Below, one piece after another: positions 13,901 to 14,200 of a stretch of 14,200 bases of DNA; positions within the stretch are counted from its first letter, which is position 1, and each line of letters opens with the position of its first letter. The notes under the pieces were generated by a model. That model ran no database searches, was not told the DNA's origin, and saw nothing but the letters and a program-made list of their open reading frames with translations. This DNA comes from an uncultured Bacteroidota bacterium (GTDB lineage: Bacteria; Bacteroidota; Bacteroidia; Chitinophagales; Chitinophagaceae). Location of the stretch: positions 1 through 14,200 of the forward strand of contig CAMLEX010000033.1 in the NCBI GenBank assembly GCA_946479055.1, read 5' to 3'. Made by a program: the position numbers and the translations under genes.

Positions 13901-14200
13901 TAGCCATGCTATTTCCCCGGAACAGACCGCCTTCGTTGCTACGAACGCCAAATGAAGCGCCGCTGTTTACACCAAAAGTCCAGTCATCTGATTGCGCCTT
14001 ACTTGCACTCTTGTTGCTTCGTGATGAATTGTGATCCTGCGCTTTATTGGCAGTCTTATTACTTCTTGACGAGTTATGATCCTGCACTTTACTAGCGGTC
14101 TTGTTTCTTCTCGATGAATTGTGATCTCGGGCACGATCCTGTGCATGTGTGTGGATAAAAAATGAAAGCAATAGTATAGTAATACACTGCTTCCTGGTGG
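10944..14200 (-). CDS. Giant secreted mosaic protein with DUF4157-like HELTH motif (5' end outside window)
   Basis: The frame stays open to the right edge, so the start lies beyond 14200. Residues are numbered from a TTG at 14169-14171; in-frame codons before it (TRKQCITIL...) form the rest of a signal peptide ending THAQ. Residues 16-60: three 15-residue repeats. About 61-262: a beta-barrel-like outer-membrane-style domain (WTFGVNSGASFG ... KLFTVGVGITKSFG). About 263-505: a Gly/Ser/Thr-rich linker with three (A/S)G-x-ATGK motifs and two HAINTKGTG repeats. Residues 525-536: IAHELTHTVQQA, the zinc-peptidase-like HExxH of DUF4157, without the rest of that domain. About 568-630 and 838-925: beta-sandwich, carboxypeptidase-regulatory-like domains. 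DCDGI, DLDGDGE and DVDEDG resemble calcium loops. The C-terminal 130 residues are helical. Probably surface-located; function unknown. Confidence 0.85.
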   Translation of the reverse strand, partial: TRKQCITILLLSFFIHTHAQDRARDHNSSRRNKTASKVQDHNSSRSNKTANKAQDHNSSRSNKSASKAQSDDWTFGVNSGASFGVRSNEGGLFRGNSMATKLFSRYHFGNVGLGFSSGIIPGTINNNALNRFIVERKFQQSQITKSSPFNSYLLFGPSFRFGNRVIINADIQGGMFINNPGAVSIGQAGAVRPLYRFEGAGKNLFPGFSGNISLAYPINNSTRFFINTDYLQSKSSIRLYDPQQGIDVATEQDRHVKLFTVGVGITKSFGSKRDAGSGMATGKKHIGNVKYENISITENEALDEKIIVTTQQHAINTKGTGTSGRIISSVQKHAINTKGTGATNGRMMSNENCGPVTQTTTNPDGTMEELTFACPDDAAKYNERISMKATVPKQTQGTTFGEKVNAGLHAAGSALSQGTSRGVISGTVSWGANNSPGIITNQDAVSSVGTLSGGGGAAAASYAATGRMMQSSTSPQGIVATIYTREAGSGMATGKRSSRDQASGQATGKRQYQSVFNEGGINTCTSCPATLKLIAHELTHTVQQAQSQVQNNPLYNNNGQQGTNQMYEGKSNLRTGGDIDCDGITGLNVYLADANTGAVVAITKTGTCGDFFFANTPNGQYIVKLNGAITRKKEYGLHASSEIDMLGVVQQGNEQVQLLLNAGRTDNEMEQRAGISTSRSNLRTKALTVIEADLDGDGEIESTKVMMEFNDGSARDVTAGAKISSANGVKKVTVRGWDTEKKQQRVASANTVKEYTINITDENGGVLFTSQYENGTKKEAQVMATVNRHPNVIQITVPVEDPGTGGESIIKTKTKSNQSNDRTASANAVDEETWSPRPNIKMLKISGGDVDEDGVPEMLIGGALPGGAVISAMRQPGDPIPGLDVKLGKNPGGQLVQNTNSNTQGEFEFANLSAGDYSFIIEQTIIINDETVITLENNATMRKGWDGTIKGNLMANEREPEKSKEINEAGIKRADPSLNITKNSTKDFLASLDELDKLLDADKRSSAPAISKTKENSLSLRNSVNQLENNLQNPGAIEQAANEIDTSFAVLLGSVNKLGQRYSTISNVLKTKHDTAKNSIGNIR
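12669..12746 (-). repeat. Tandem ATGK-motif repeats inside the giant gene
   Basis: On the minus strand two consecutive motifs are encoded here: REAGSGMATGKR (residues 476-487) and RDQASGQATGKR (490-501). A third copy, RDAGSGMATGKK (264-275), lies at 13347-13382, at the junction of the barrel-like domain and the linker. The DNA of the first and third copies is also alike. The pattern resembles a loop motif of Hcp-like tube proteins, which is noted in the findings as an inference. Confidence 0.6.
13176..13262 (-). repeat. HAINTKGTG tandem repeat in the giant gene
   Basis: The nonapeptide HAINTKGTG occurs at residues 304-312 and 324-332, each followed by a short segment with a GR(I/M) turn. The period is 20 residues (60 bp). 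The duplicated DNA is nearly identical, which suggests a fairly recent internal duplication in the linker. Confidence 0.65.
13992..14126 (-). repeat. Three 45-bp tandem repeats (15-residue units) after the signal peptide
   Basis: On the minus strand three adjacent 15-residue units read DHNSSRRNKTASKVQ, DHNSSRSNKTANKAQ and DHNSSRSNKSASKAQ. They are basic, Ser/Asn-rich and probably disordered, placed between the signal peptide and the first beta-rich domain. The copies are close at the DNA level too, so copy number may vary between strains. Confidence 0.85.

Noticed and set aside
13992..14126. Regular repeats considered as a CRISPR array
   Set aside because: The units are contiguous without spacers, in frame, and encode a peptide repeat.

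Overview
The window looks like a chromosome segment from a Bacteroidota bacterium, most likely Chitinophagaceae or a close relative. This is inferred from protein style (Bacteroidota-type signal peptides and lipobox, AHSA1, DGPF and GlxA families typical of soil Sphingobacteria/Chitinophagia), A-rich leaders without clear Shine-Dalgarno sites, TAnnTTTG-type -7 boxes and GC-rich intergenic palindromes. No rRNA, tRNA, CRISPR array or complete insertion sequence was seen.

Left part (1-3035): a loose accessory region that resembles a piece of an integron-like gene-cassette array. Two stem-loop sites (75-207 and 841-901) bracket a small lipoprotein gene (260-838). The cassette ends are a perfect 9-bp inverted repeat (199-207 and 841-849), as expected for one excisable circular cassette. 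Beyond it lie a transposase-tail remnant (minus strand, 1064-1330), the C-terminal end of a GNAT acetyltransferase (1430-1594), a secreted DUF3500 protein (1798-2934) and a third, degenerate site (2953-3034). No integrase gene is in the window.

Middle part (3136-7819): a GlxA-type regulator (DJ-1/PfpI-like plus AraC HTH, minus strand) is divergent from a five-gene plus-strand run: an SDR-like protein lacking the catalytic Tyr/Lys, three consecutive AHSA1/SRPBCC proteins, and a PEP mutase/isocitrate lyase family protein. A strong intrinsic terminator closes the run at 7785-7819. The 490-bp divergent intergenic region carries two dispersed-repeat-like elements and candidate promoters in both directions.

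Next part (8119-10332): a DHFR/RibD-like reductase, a DGPF (YCII-related) protein and an ECF42-type sigma factor with a C-terminal TPR-like extension. This is the known ECF42-DGPF gene pairing. A textbook terminator hairpin sits between the DGPF gene and the sigma gene, ending next to the sigma start codon.

Right part (10419-14200): recX on the minus strand, and upstream of it a very large secreted mosaic protein gene that runs off the right edge. That protein has a signal peptide, three 15-residue tandem repeats, a beta-barrel-like domain, a repetitive linker with three ATGK motifs, a HELTH metallopeptidase-like motif of the DUF4157 kind, and carbohydrate-regulatory-like beta domains with calcium-loop-like segments.
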